Source of the DNA: Bursaphelenchus xylophilus
Taxonomy: Eukaryota; Nematoda; Chromadorea; Rhabditida; Aphelenchoididae
Assembly: GCA_904066235.2 (NCBI GenBank)
Contig: CAJFCV020000001.1
Span: 5,208,001-5,272,000, forward strand
Length of the DNA stretch: 64,000 nt
Direction: 5' to 3'
This document shows, piece by piece, positions 11,506 through 23,881 of the stretch (positions within the stretch are counted from its first letter, which is position 1; each line of letters starts with the position of its first letter). The notes beneath the pieces were generated by a model that saw nothing but the letters and a program-made list of their open reading frames with translations, did no database searches and was not told the DNA's origin. Made by a program: the position numbers and the translations under genes.

Positions 11506-13173
11506 ATGTTGCGGAGAGGCGTTTTCGAAAAGATTGGGACAATTTGGGGTGTGAGACATGCTCATCAAGAGGCCAGGAAGATTATTTCGGCTTTCCGAAC
11601 AATGCCAATTAACGATGACATGTTTGGATTGAACAGTGAGCAAAAAATGGTAAGAGGCACGGGGGTTTAGGGGAAAAAGTAAAGCAACGTATAGAATGAA
11701 TCAAAACACAAAACAGGAGGTTGACATTGATCTCTTTCTTCTTTTATTCTCTGTAAAACACAATTGTGTACGTGCAAGTAAAACATTCTAAACAAATCAC
11801 AAAACAAACCCACAAACATATCGCATTTCAGCTTCGTCGCTCGGTATTTGAATTCACCCAAAAGGAATTAGCCCCATATGCTAAAGAAATCGATGAGAAC
11901 GACCATTTCGACCGTCTCCACGAGTTCTGGCTCAAATGCGGAGAGCAGGGATATCTCGGGGCCACAGTTGCCTCAGAATACGGCGGATCTGGTCTTGGAT
12001 ATTTCGACCATTGCTTGATTGTAGAGGAAATTCACCGAGCTTCTGGAGCAATTGGATGTCGCTATGTGAACCACAGTAATCTTTGTGTCAACCAGATCCA
12101 TAGAAATGGAACTCATGAGCAGAAACAAAAGTACCTGCCTAAAGTAAGATAATATCAGTCTCAAAGATACAGCTCAACAACTTACTGACCGTTCTTTTAG
12201 TTATGCAGTGGAGAGCATTTCGGATCAATTTGCATGAGCGAAACTACCGCTGGAACCGACGTTGTGGCTATGCAATGCCGTGCGCGTAAGGAAGGGGATG
12301 TTTATGTTATAAATGGCCACAAAATGTGGATTACCAATGGTCCAGACGCCGATGTCTCCGTTCTTTATGCCAAAACAGCTCCTGAAAAGGGAAAACATGG
12401 AATCACTGCTTTCATTCTGGAAACTGTAAGCCATCATTCGTCTCTTACTACATGCTTTTGACACCTAGGTTGAGAAGAACAACAATAATACACTTACTTT
12501 GATTTAGAACTCCAAGGGAGTTACAAAAATGCCAAAGATTAACAAGATGGGCATGCGGGGCTCAGCCACTTGCCAATTAATCTTCGAAGACGTCGAAATC
12601 CCGGCGGAAAACGTACTGGGCGAAGTGAATAATGGAGTTTATGTTCTGATGAGCGGATTGGATCTGGAACGTCTCACTTGCGCCGCTGGATCTTTGGGTA
12701 TGATGCAAGCTGCTTGTGACGTTGCATTTGATTATGCAAACCAGAGAAAGATGTTCGGCAAAAAACAAAGTGAACTACCTGTAAGAGGGTAGAAGATTTC
12801 AGGTAATACAAACCTAAATTTAGATCATGCAAGCAAAAATCGGCGAGATGTATACCAAACTTGTCTCATCTCGAGCCTTGCTTTATGCCATTGCGAGGAG
12901 CACATCAGACGGAGCAGTGTCTTCCAAGGACTGTAATGCCGCCTTCTTCCAATGTGGAGAGTTAGCCACCCAAGTTGCGTTGGAAGCTGTTCAGATTTTA
13001 GGTACGTACATCACCGATATAACACTTGATTAATTCCAGGAGGAAATGGTTATACCAGAGACTATCCAGCCGAAAGAATCGCCAGAGACGCCAAATTGTA
13101 TGAAATAGGAGCCGGCTGCAAAGAAATTCGTCTAATTGTGATTGCCAGAGAAATTAATAGTTTCTATGCCTAA
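11506..13173 (+). CDS. ivd-1: Isovaleryl-CoA dehydrogenase, mitochondrial
   Basis: Mitochondrial FAD enzyme of leucine breakdown that converts isovaleryl-CoA to 3-methylcrotonyl-CoA and passes electrons to ETF. Six exons (11506-11649, 11832-12143, 12201-12425, 12508-12780, 12824-13001, 13040-13173) give 421 residues, close to human IVD (about 426). The Arg-rich N-terminus looks like a transit peptide. Acyl-CoA dehydrogenase signatures are present: '[14 protein letters not shown]', '[11 protein letters not shown]', '[10 protein letters not shown]' and '[12 protein letters not shown]'. The catalytic Glu is at the IVD-specific position in 'SGLDLERL', which separates it from short/medium-chain enzymes whose base lies near the C-terminus. 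The start opens directly into the presequence. Confidence 0.95.
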
Positions 13174-13652
13174 AATATTGTGATAAAAAAGAGAAGCGAA
13201 TAAATGAATTTGGAAACGTTCTGCTTACCTTTACATTGCTTGCTTCCGTTTCTGACAGGAATTCTCGGGATTCCTGTATATTTTGTTTGACATTTTGTTT
13301 CGGTAGAGAAATTCAATAAAAGAACAAAATGTAAAAAATGCGGAGAATTTTTTCTTGAACAGCGATATCGCGATTTTGACTTGTCGACTTTGTGAACCTG
13401 CAGGCCTGGTTTGGATTACACTCGATTGCGTGAATCGAAAGAGTCCATTTCCATCATCTTTCAGCGAGGTAAGTCCTTCACAAAGTTTTGTATAAGAAAT
13501 TTTGGGTGTAGGCCACGCAGGTTCTAGAAATTTCCGATATTCCTGTTGGAATTCCTCCTCATTTGGGCCTAAATCATTTCGAATTTACGGTTAAAAAAGT
13601 TGTATTCTTGTTTTTCTGAGCCTTGTTACCGTTATTCCAGGAGTTCCCGGAG

Positions 13653-14067
13653 ATGGCTATGAATCGTGAGACTGGAGCAGTTCGTGATGATGCACTGAAG
13701 TTATTTGAGTGCAAACCATTTGACGAGTTCGCGAAGAAAGTTTGTCAGAAGATGGCCATCGACGAAAAACTCGGCAGGCCGCCATCAAAATTGTTGTAAG
13801 TTTATGTTTATTTTTTTATCCGAGAATTTAGAATAATGGCTTTCCATTTGCACAGCACTAATGGATCTTTTTAGTCGCCGTCCAATTGATTACTATCATT
13901 GGTACGTCCTGTTCTATGAGCAACTGAACTACAACCCTGACTTCATCCCTGCCGAGTTCCCGATCCTTTATCCGGAGTGGATGTATCCCTTTGGCGGAAT
14001 CCCTGAAAAGCTGATGGAAGTGCTCCGCCAGCGAGGAGAATATCCACCACCTGTTCCCCATGATTGA
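13653..14067 (+). CDS. Unrecognised small protein, 111 aa from this start
   Basis: Two exons (13653-13795 and 13875-14067) join in frame; the second ends '...GEYPPPVPHD'. The acidic/aromatic, Pro-rich C-terminal half ('YYHWYVLFYEQLNYNPDF', 'LYPEWMYPFGGIPEK') has no signal peptide or membrane segment. I do not recognise the family. A TTATTCCAG acceptor ends at 13640, just before the Met at 13653, which favours this start by trans-splicing. However, upstream segments 13512-13591 and about 13375-13470 also read in the same frame through intron-like gaps without an ATG, so a longer N-terminus with an unseen first exon is possible. Confidence 0.6.
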
Positions 14068-14281
14068 CTAACCATTTTTGTAACGTTGCTTTTTCTATCT
14101 TTATTTTGTTATATGGGAGTGATATGGCGTTTTATATTAAAACTATTCCTTCGTTACTTGTGCTACGATAGGTCAGGTTTTCTTTAATAATGACTCGAAC
14201 GAGATTGAATGCAATGATTTATTGGTCAAATCCGCTGTCGAAAATGTACACAGGTCTACTGTAATCTAATAGGACGTTCAT

Positions 14282-15458
<1,177 letters not shown>

Positions 15459-15494
15459 TTTCGTTGAGTGAGGTTAACATCTTCTTGGCAGCAC

Positions 15495-15555
15495 TTTTAT
15501 AGTCGACAAATTGACTCCTTATCAGTGCGTATGGTAATTGAAGGCAGATGATAAG
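15495..15555 (-). promoter_or_regulatory. Promoter of cathepsin copy A: TATA box and GATA sites
   Basis: On the gene strand TATAAAAG lies about 37 bases before the ATG. TGATAAG-type sites are at 15518-15524 and, in opposite orientation, 15549-15555. In nematodes such sites are bound by intestinal GATA factors of the ELT-2 type, so gut expression is inferred. Confidence 0.55.
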
Positions 15556-18242
15556 CGTTCGAGACAATGGCCGTGGCTTATCGACGTGCGGTTTAAGGGT
15601 CTTAGCTAAAGGTTATTTCGGGAATTTGGGAGTTAATGGAAGGCTCGAAACAATCAGTATGACGTAAGAAGACAGACAAAAGAAGTGATTGGAGTTGAAT
15701 GTTCTTCTCGTCCTACTCTTTTTGCAGGATAAAAGTGCTGCATCACATTCCTCGAAGGTTTTTTGGGCGGGTACCGAACATTGGTGTTTGGGTAACCTGT
15801 CATTGAAAGCTGACCTTTTATTCCCACCGTCTTTGAGCGTGATTGTCTTAAAGAGATGCCGGCCTTATGCCCTCGATTCTCCTGGTTATTTGGCTCTTTT
15901 TATCGTAGTTTGGAATTTAATTACACTACTCGTATTCCCATTTTATTGGTATTCCTGCGATAAATTGATTGATTAGCTTGTTTACGATAAAATAAATAAT
16001 CGCTACTGTATAGCTGGGTCTAACTTTGGCCTGAAAGTCCCAGCTGACCGTGGCATTTCAACTGAGAAGAACAGACTCAATCTTTTTTTACCGTCTTAGT
16101 AAATGGCTAATTATTCAAGGTGTTGGATCGATCCCAGCTAACTGATTTGGTTTCAAGCCCAACCCCCTGTCTAGCCAGCAAGCAAGAAAGTTCGATCAGC
16201 TCGAAATGAAACGCAACCACAGTTGACTACAGCACTCTCCGGTCTTGGAGTGCTACGAGGTGGAGCAAAAAGTCTTGACATGGGCTTGCATATCGTTGAG
16301 ATCGCGAAATGGCTTTGCGCGACAAAGAATGGTTTGAATTATTTAGAAATGAAATGTACCATCTCATCGCACGATAATTCTTTACTTTTGAGTTCGTTTT
16401 GCTCTGTGCGTGGGCATGTTACCTCCGTTTGAAGAGTCTGCCAATGAGTCTTCCGTGCAAACATGTCAAAACTTTTTGTTCCAGCAAAGTGAAGGATCGC
16501 AAATGATACCAAAGAGACTCTGGATTTGGTATCAAAAGGTATCATGGCGTCATGAAGAGGCCGTTCAGTTTTACGAGAGCCGACGTTCACAAGGGCTGGA
16601 AGATATTTATCATAAAGCTGTTCTTCAAAGCCTTAACGCTTCTTGCATCTCTGATGATTTTTTTAGACCAAGTTCATGGTCTCTTTTAGGAGTCTTTTCT
16701 GGATTGAAGAAAGCCCAAATTTTTCTGTTTCCCTTGATCTTGGCTATTCGTTACTTGTCTACAACTATAAAACCTCTCCAAACGATTAGCCAGTAGCTTT
16801 ACTTCACGTGAATTTCAAAAACGTGGTCTACGATCCCAAGACGAATCCTGTAGGAGTGAATGCACTTGCTACTTTTTGTTTTGAACCAGAATTTTTTCAA
16901 TTTTTGCAGTATCGATACAGATGTTTCTGAAGACTGCTGCAGCTATAATAATGCTAGAATTAGTGATATCAATTTAACCTCAGAGAAAATAAAAGTGAAG
17001 ATAGAGGACAAAGTTCCTTGTATTGTTCGACTCTCTACTTCTTTGTTCATTAATTTATGACTTTGTTCTGTAGGTAAGGTCCCATTTCTTCATTGTTTTA
17101 TCAACAATCTTTTTGTCGTATAGACAAAATTGTTATCGAAATGATGCAAGGTCAGCTCCCGAACATCATCAAGCGATTACTTTATAGTAGAATACGATTA
17201 TGGCAATAGATAACATGCAAAAACATACGCGTAACAAGTCTATTTTGGGCACAACTGTTCGAGGAACAGTGGTCTTTGTTTGTATGTAGTTTTTTCAAAA
17301 TTTTGATTAACTTCTGTAAGAAGAACAGATAAGGGCAGACTGGAACAATTGGAGCGACGAATGCTCAGTCATCTGATGAAATAAAAAATCGAGTTGTCTC
17401 ATACTGTGATTGTAATTTGTAAGTAGAAAGTTACAAATAGGGGAAATATACTGTTTTCAAATAGAACTGTAAGGTTAAATTCAGGAAGAAAACACTTCAA
17501 TTGTAAACTTGTTGTATAAAATTGAGATTTTTTGGCCTTGGAATTAGACATACCCAAAAGCCAGCATTCCTCTGACCTCGTTTGTCATAGTCTGAAGATA
17601 TCATTTGCCAACACATAAAATTGTTTTGAATATCAGAGAATCTCGTCTTATGAGAATCTCGTTATTATACCACTTCTTGGCTTTGTAAACTTGGCCCTAT
17701 TTCCAGGCCTTTTTTCCAAATTTTTATGAGCCCAATCCCGAGATTGTAATAAAGATAAGCGACATGTTACGGTAAGTTTTTTTGCCGACCAACCATTCTG
17801 ATTCCATCAATAAACAAATGTTTTTTTTTGTTTATCACATGACTTCTAAAATCAATCATCAATCGTTTAGGATATTTTCTACTCTTTCAAAAGGCACAAG
17901 TCTAATATCTAGCATGTTCTGAAACTGCTCCTCTGACTTTGTTATCATCCTGCAATGTTTTGCAAGTTGTCATTACGCCCTTTGCAATGAAATTTTTGGA
18001 ATTCCTACTTTACTTATTGAAGACCCAAATTGAGTTCTTCTGTCTTCTTATCACGTTTGTATCTTCTTTTTAATTGTATCCGGCGTTTCTATTGTGCATG
18101 ATATGCCTCAAAAATATAACAAAGGAACCTGAAAGGAAGTTACAGGGTACATAATAAACTACATGTACCCTGGATTGGACTCGTTGGAAAAGATTATGTA
18201 TACATGATTCTATTCTGTGCTTTATGGCGCAATATGATTATG

Positions 18243-18270
18243 TACAGGGTGTACCAATTTACACCCTGTA
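18243..18270. repeat. Short hairpin TACAGGGTGTA / TACACCCTGTA
   Basis: Perfect 11-base inverted repeats flank a 6-base loop (CCAATT). The arms match the terminal bases (CAGGGTGT) and TA flank of the large foldback element at 25833-26936, so it may be a solo pair of transposon ends. Confidence 0.6.
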
Positions 18271-19068
18271 TGTATCGTTTCCAAGATGGAATTTCGAAGT
18301 AGTCTCCTAAACTCAGCCCTCATTTATTTTCGATGCCAATTGGCTCCTGATGTTCAACAGGAACTTGTCCCTTTACCATTGAGAGAGTATCACAATGCAT
18401 ACATATACAATGATTGTCGGTATGAACTGGCATAAACAAAAAACATTGAAATGTACATTCGCCAATGTTGGAGATCACTGAATGACTTAATGTTGCATAA
18501 AGTGTGCATTCGGGTCTCGTTTTACTTACGTAATATTATTTATGCACCTATCATTAAAACTCACCGTCTTAACATATTAATAATTTCTTATGAAGCATTA
18601 TCTCTGTTTGTTCTCTTCCTATGACTTTATGATAAAGATGTAATAAGAAGTGAATCATAACAAAGTGAATGTGATTAATAAAAAATACATATCATATTGA
18701 ATGAAGTAATCACTGCAAAGAAACAAGTGGTAAAGGATCAATTTTCAATTCATCAAGAACAAGTGGTGATAACAGAATTCGTAAACCTGCTGGAGTGATT
18801 TTGCCGACATGCATTGTGCAAAAAAGCCAGGGTGCAATCGACCGCCGAAGAAAGTCATTTGCACAGTGTAAAGTGAACTTTTACTGTCTTACAGTGCCGA
18901 TTTCGGTCCAGGGACTTTCCCAAGGGACTGGCACAAACACGGTACCTATGGTTCCATATCCTTTTCGAAACATCTTGTTTATTCGACATTTGCGGACACA
19001 TATCAAAGCGCCTGGCACACATATACAGGCATAGAGCGTCAAAGAAATATCTAACCTAAGCAGGTCTA

Positions 19069-19103
19069 ACCAAGACTTACAGTGAAAAACTGTAAGTCTT
19101 GGT
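19069..19103. repeat. Perfect 15-bp stem hairpin
   Basis: ACCAAGACTTACAGT and ACTGTAAGTCTTGGT are exact complements around a 5-base GAAAA loop. It is intergenic. No T-run follows that would mark a Pol III terminator, and the stem is shorter than a usual miRNA precursor. Its function is not evident. Confidence 0.6.
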
Positions 19104-20062
19104 AACCCTTTTCGGTAACCAATCAGCCAGTTATAAGTTTTACACTTCCCACCTCGGTGTTAATTTAGACCGAAATGGAAAATAAGTCATCATATTCGAA
19201 ACCAACGCCTGGGGGAACTATAACTAGATGTAAAACACGGGCTGTCTTTGGGAGATGGTAAAAATTGTAATCATCACAATAATACTCGAATTTTTCCGTT
19301 CGCAACAACACTAAAGCACTGATAATCAAAACACGCTCACCTGCGAGCTTCCGGCCGTGAAGTGTTCATCCCTGGTGTATTTGTGGCGATACCATCCATG
19401 TCCCATTTTTCAGCGGCAAACCGTTTTTTTCAGGATGCGACAGAAACCGGACAAAAACCGCACGGTGCGAAATTATCAGGACTGTAGTATGTGTACTCTC
19501 AGGCAATTCAAAGGAACAACTCAGTCATCTGCGATAATGGAATGCCTTCTAATGACTAATTGCAAACGTCACGGTTAGGGTCAAAAAGATGTTTACTTTG
19601 CCAGGCACTATCCTTAATGATTTCTCTTCCTATGACGATATGATGGTAATATACTGTTTATATTGCTCTCCGGTGCACGATTGAGCATACATTTTTTGAA
19701 AATAGAACGCTTCTCCCCGCGTATCCGACAGATATTATGAAATGCAAATCGCATCATTTAGTAAGCTAGGTGAACGTGGGTTGAAAATTAAATTAAAATG
19801 GGAGACACCCAAATTCACAAACTAGACATGCCTGATAATTGATATCACTTGATTATAATTTTAATTAGTCTTGCCACTCGCTCCAATTTCCAAAATTTTG
19901 TGATCTTGGAAAGATAAAACGATCGTAATATTAACTATCTTAATTATAAGATGAAACGATGATGTGATTATTTTTTATGATTATTTTTTTATTTATCTTT
20001 ACTCTACGCTTCACTTGCTTTATGGGAATCTACGTCACCAGCAACGCAGAAAAGCACATCAA

Positions 20063-20113
20063 CTTATCATCCATTGTTGTACCGGAAGGCGGTCCCCTCC
20101 CAACCGTATTTAA
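20063..20113 (+). promoter_or_regulatory. Promoter of cathepsin copy B: GATA site and TATA-like box
   Basis: CTTATCA (20063-20069) lies 87 bases before the ATG, and TATTTAAG (about 20107) lies 43 bases before it. The layout matches that of copy C, including a shared 'AAGGCATAC' stretch after the TATA element. Confidence 0.5.
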
Positions 20114-20149
20114 GGCATACTAAATGAAGGCACGGTCATCAATCGGATC

Positions 20150-21293
20150 ATGTACCGAACAGTGGTAGTGGCTCTACTGGCCTTGTCGGCTTCTGCCAGA
20201 CTTCACGGTTTGGAGAAAAAGGTCACCATAAACGACCTTGAACTCTTCAACGGTTTTCATAAATTCGCTGAAACGTAAGCGTGTACCTTTTTCTAAGAAT
20301 TAGCACCAAATCAGATTGGTAATATCTTTTGTTTTAGCTATGACAAGCAATACGCGTCTGTTGAAGAAGCCCGCGAACGTTTCGAGATCTACAAGGCCAA
20401 CCACCTCCAACTCCAGGTCTACCAACAATACGAGCAGGGAACAGCCACCTATGGCGAGACCCAATTCATGGACCTGACCCCCGAAGAGTTCCGTACCCAG
20501 GTCCTCTCCAACGTCCAGAAAGACCCTCTGGCCCCACATAGACGCCTAACCGACGAGGAATTGAACGCCTTGGACGATAAAGTCCCAAGGTCCCTTGATC
20601 ACAGAGAGGCTGGGTTGGTCACACCGGTCAAGAACCAGGGAAGCTGTGGATCTTGCTGGGCTTTCTCTGTTACCGGGAACATCGAGGGTTTGTGGAAGAA
20701 GAAAACCGGAGAGCTCGTTAGCTTGTCCGAACAGGAATTGTTAGATTGTGACAAGAAAGACGAGGGATGCGATGGAGGCATGATGCTGTCGACTTATGAG
20801 TGAGTCATATATTTATAATGATGACTGTATTTGGGAATGGTAAACAAACAATTGACTGTGTTTCAGAGAAATCATTCGACTTGGAGGGCTTGTCAAAGAG
20901 GAAGACTATCCATACAAGGGGGCAAGCGGAAAATGCCTACTGGATAACAAGAAGGTCACAGCGTATATCAACGACTCCCTTCAACTTCCCGAAGACGAGG
21001 AGAAGATCAAGCAATACTTGGTTTCCTCGGGCCCCATCTCCGTCGGAATCAACGCCAATCCCCTCCAATTCTACCGCGGTGGTATCCATCACCCACCAAA
21101 ATTCTTCTGCAGCCCTAAAGGAATGAACCATGCTGTCCTTCTTGTTGGCTACGGTGAAGAAAATGAAAAGCCTTTCTGGATTGTCAAGAACTCGTGGGGA
21201 GATCGTTGGGGAGAGAAGGGATATTTCCGTTTGTACCGTGGAGAGAATGTCTGCGGAGTTGCTGGGTATGCCACTAGTGCCATCCTGCACTAA
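20150..21293 (+). CDS. Cathepsin F-like cysteine peptidase, copy B
   Basis: Three exons (20150-20274, about 20338-20801, about 20866-21293) encode signal peptide ([16 protein letters not shown]), propeptide and mature C1A peptidase. Catalytic Cys in '[19 protein letters not shown]', His in '[13 protein letters not shown]', Asn in '[15 protein letters not shown]'. From the start codon to about 20560 the DNA, including intron 1, is almost identical to copy C; beyond that the two diverge sharply, which suggests recent gene conversion or unequal crossing-over. It is probably an intestinal digestive peptidase, inferred from the secretory signal, the tandem array and the upstream GATA site. Confidence 0.95.
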
Positions 21294-22096
21294 ATTTTAC
21301 AGCTAACGCTAAAGGAGAATCATAAAACAATGTAATGATTTAGAACCTAAATAAATATCTGTTGTGGTTTTAATTAACCAACTTTTCCACTCCTTGCATT
21401 GCGAAAGAATGAATCCTCGTAAAAATTCGCGAAAGATGCACAACATGTATTTCCCTTTAGTTTATCAGGTCAACGCGGGGTTCGAAGCAAGTAAATATAA
21501 GACCAATTATGAGAGCATCATCAAAGTGCAGAGCGCTTGAATTGAGCTGGGGCTCTCGCCACAAACGGCCCGAACTTCTCCTCAAACTCTAATCCAACAT
21601 ACCCACCACCGACGAACAGTCCTAGACTGAAGGGCCCCCGCACGTCAAACTTAGGAGTCCGGTGACCGGAATAGACCCTTAGGCACTGTGCGAAACACAA
21701 ACGTTTCCTTGCACTGTGCATTTTTTTGTTTTTTGCACCGTGCAACAGGCTTTTATTCGGCTGTATCGCACACCCTGGCTTTCTTCGCACAGTGCAACGC
21801 CAAAAATCAGACCGGCGACTTTCCAGAAGGACTAGTAGTAGATACAATTTAAGTTGAATAAGTCATGATTTGCTACCCGTGTGTGTGTCCACGAATTTCA
21901 ACGTTAACCCGGAAGACAGAGCTTTTATTACGTCAGCATAATGCTGATTTTCTGACAGAACTTTGGTTTCTTCGCCTCTTCACACTTGCTGTTGATAAAC
22001 TAATGCTTGCTGTTCCCTCTTAAGCTTATCGTTGGCATAAACTTCAGTTACTTTAGTGGAACAAGTCACCAAGAGCAAAGAAACACGGAATATGAC
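21294..22096. other. Spacer between cathepsins B and C with repeated GCACNGTGC palindromes
   Basis: No gene seen. Four copies of a short palindromic motif (GCACTGTGCGAAA, GCACTGTGC, GCACCGTGC, GCACAGTGC) cluster between 21678 and 21796. The same motif recurs at 52110, 54507 and 54860, so it is a dispersed repeat. Confidence 0.5.
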
Positions 22097-22141
22097 CTTA
22101 TCAGGCTTTTTTAGAAGGCAAGGCGGCTCCCTTTATATAAG
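22097..22141 (+). promoter_or_regulatory. Promoter of cathepsin copy C: GATA site and TATA box
   Basis: CTTATCA at 22097-22103 lies 77 bases before the ATG, and TTATATAAGG at about 22133 lies about 40 bases before it, followed by 'CATACCAAATAAAG'. The spacing matches copies B and D. Confidence 0.55.
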
Positions 22142-22173
22142 GCATACCAAATAAAGAGCTCATCAATCAGACC

Positions 22174-23326
22174 ATGTACCGAACAGTGGTAGTGGCTCTA
22201 CTGGCCTTGTCGGCTTCTGCCAGACTACATGATTTGGAGAAGAAGGTCACCATCAACGACCTTGAACTCTTCAACGGTTTCCAAAAATTCGCTGAAACGT
22301 AAGCGTGTACCTTTTTTAAGAATTACGTCACCAAATCAGATTTGGAATATCTCTTGTTTTAGCTATAACAAGCAATACGCGTCTGTTGAAGAAGCCCGCG
22401 AACGTTTCGAGATCTACAAAGCCAACCACCTCCAACTCCAGGTCTACCAACAATACGAGCAGGGAACAGCCACCTATGGCGAGACCCAATTCATGGACCT
22501 GACCCCCGAAGAGTTCCGTACCCAGGTCCTCTCCAACGTCCAGAAAGACCCTCTGGCCCCACATAGACCCCTAAACGACGAGGAATTGAAGGCCTTGAAG
22601 GATGATGCTCCGGCTGAATTTGATCATAGAGAGGCTGGTTTGGTTACTCATGTTAAGAAACAGGGTGACTGTGGATCTTGCTGGGCTTTCGCTGCTACTG
22701 GAAACATTGAGGGATTGTGGAAAAAGAAGACTGGAGAACTTTTCAGCTTATCCGAACAGCAATTGGTGGATTGCGACAAGAAGGACAAGGGATGCCAGGG
22801 AGGCTATATGCTTCCGGCATTCGAGTGAGTTTTACTGCATTACCTGCCATTATGGTTTTTTTGAAATGGATGATTAGAGTAGTTAACGTCCACTTCCAGA
22901 GAGATAATTCGTCTGGGAGGTCTTGTCAAGGAAGAGGAGTACCCATACAAAGGACTTGACGGAGAATGCCAGCTAGAAAACAAAAAGATCGCCGCTTACA
23001 TCAACGACTCGCTCCAACTCCCAGAAGACGAGGAGAAGATCAAGCAATACTTGGTTTCATCTGGCCCCATTGCTGTCGGAATCAACGCCATCCCACTTCA
23101 GTTCTACCACCGTGGGATCCATCACCCACTCAAATTCTTCTGTGACCCTCAAGGACTGAACCACGGTGTCCTTCTTGTGGGTTACGGTGAAGAGAGAGGC
23201 AAGCCTTTCTGGATTGTCAAGAACTCGTGGGGAGATCGTTGGGGAGAGAAGGGATATTTCCGTTTGTTCCGTGGGCAGAATGTTTGTGGAGTCGCCGGAT
23301 ACGCCACAACTGCCATCATCAACTAA
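22174..23326 (+). CDS. Cathepsin F-like cysteine peptidase, copy C
   Basis: Same three-exon plan as its neighbours (22174-22298, about 22362-22825, about 22900-23326). The signal peptide and propeptide are nearly identical to copy B. The mature part differs: the active-site segment reads '[19 protein letters not shown]' (Asp for Ser, Ala for Ser/Val) and '[20 protein letters not shown]'. The catalytic Cys, His ('[13 protein letters not shown]', with Gly where sisters have Ala) and Asn ('IVKNSWG') are all kept, so it should be active. The HG for HA change next to the catalytic His is shared by no other copy in the array. Confidence 0.94.
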
Positions 23327-23798
23327 ATTGTACAGAAATAAATTAGAATCTTGATCAATCTCATCGCATTTCTTTATTTATGGCCGCCTATGTGGACGTG
23401 GTATTTTTTGAGTACTTATTTTGAGGCTAAAAGGGCCATATGTTTTTGTAGAACGGTAGAAGATATCGGACGCACAAACAATCCAAAATTTGTTATCGAG
23501 GTCGGGTTAACCATTGTCTGATTATCAGCAGCAATAGAGGATTTCGGAAGCTGAATGCTGATAAAGCAACAAAAAAAGAATTCGAGACGTTTGTGAGATC
23601 TTTATCATAGAACATTGAGCTTCACGGGAAGTTTTATTTGCGCAAGCTTAAAATTTTGAGCTTTTGGACTACAGTCTTACCAAACGTATGCGGATCTTCC
23701 GTTAGAAACGTCTAGAATTAGAGTTAACGCGCCTTTTCAAAGTTCAAGATACACGTATAACCAGCGGGTCCATAAGTTTAACAAACTGGGAATTGGTT

Positions 23799-23805
23799 CT
23801 TATCA
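23799..23805 (+). promoter_or_regulatory. GATA site (CTTATCA) upstream of cathepsin copy D
   Basis: The site lies 77-83 bases before the ATG at 23882, the same place as in copies B and C, although the surrounding promoter DNA is not otherwise similar and no TATA box is visible. Confidence 0.4.
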
Positions 23806-23881
23806 ACGCTGAAAGTTTAATCCCTTGAAAGAAAAATTTAATAACAGTTTGAGGAGAGAAACTCTGAAGAAAGAGTTCTCG

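Larger units (their letters stand above)
15559..20062. other. 4.5-kb gene-poor spacer in the cathepsin array
   Basis: No convincing exon on either strand. An open frame at about 16410-16796 (plus) has no domain and no splice support. The spacer holds two short inverted repeats with CAGGGT ends (18122-18153 and 18243-18270), a perfect hairpin at 19069-19103 and one GCACAGTG-type repeat near 18858. Confidence 0.5.

Noticed and set aside
16339..16796. Overlapping open frames on both strands, possible transposase relic
   Set aside because: No transposase motif, no splice context, no terminal repeats found around them.
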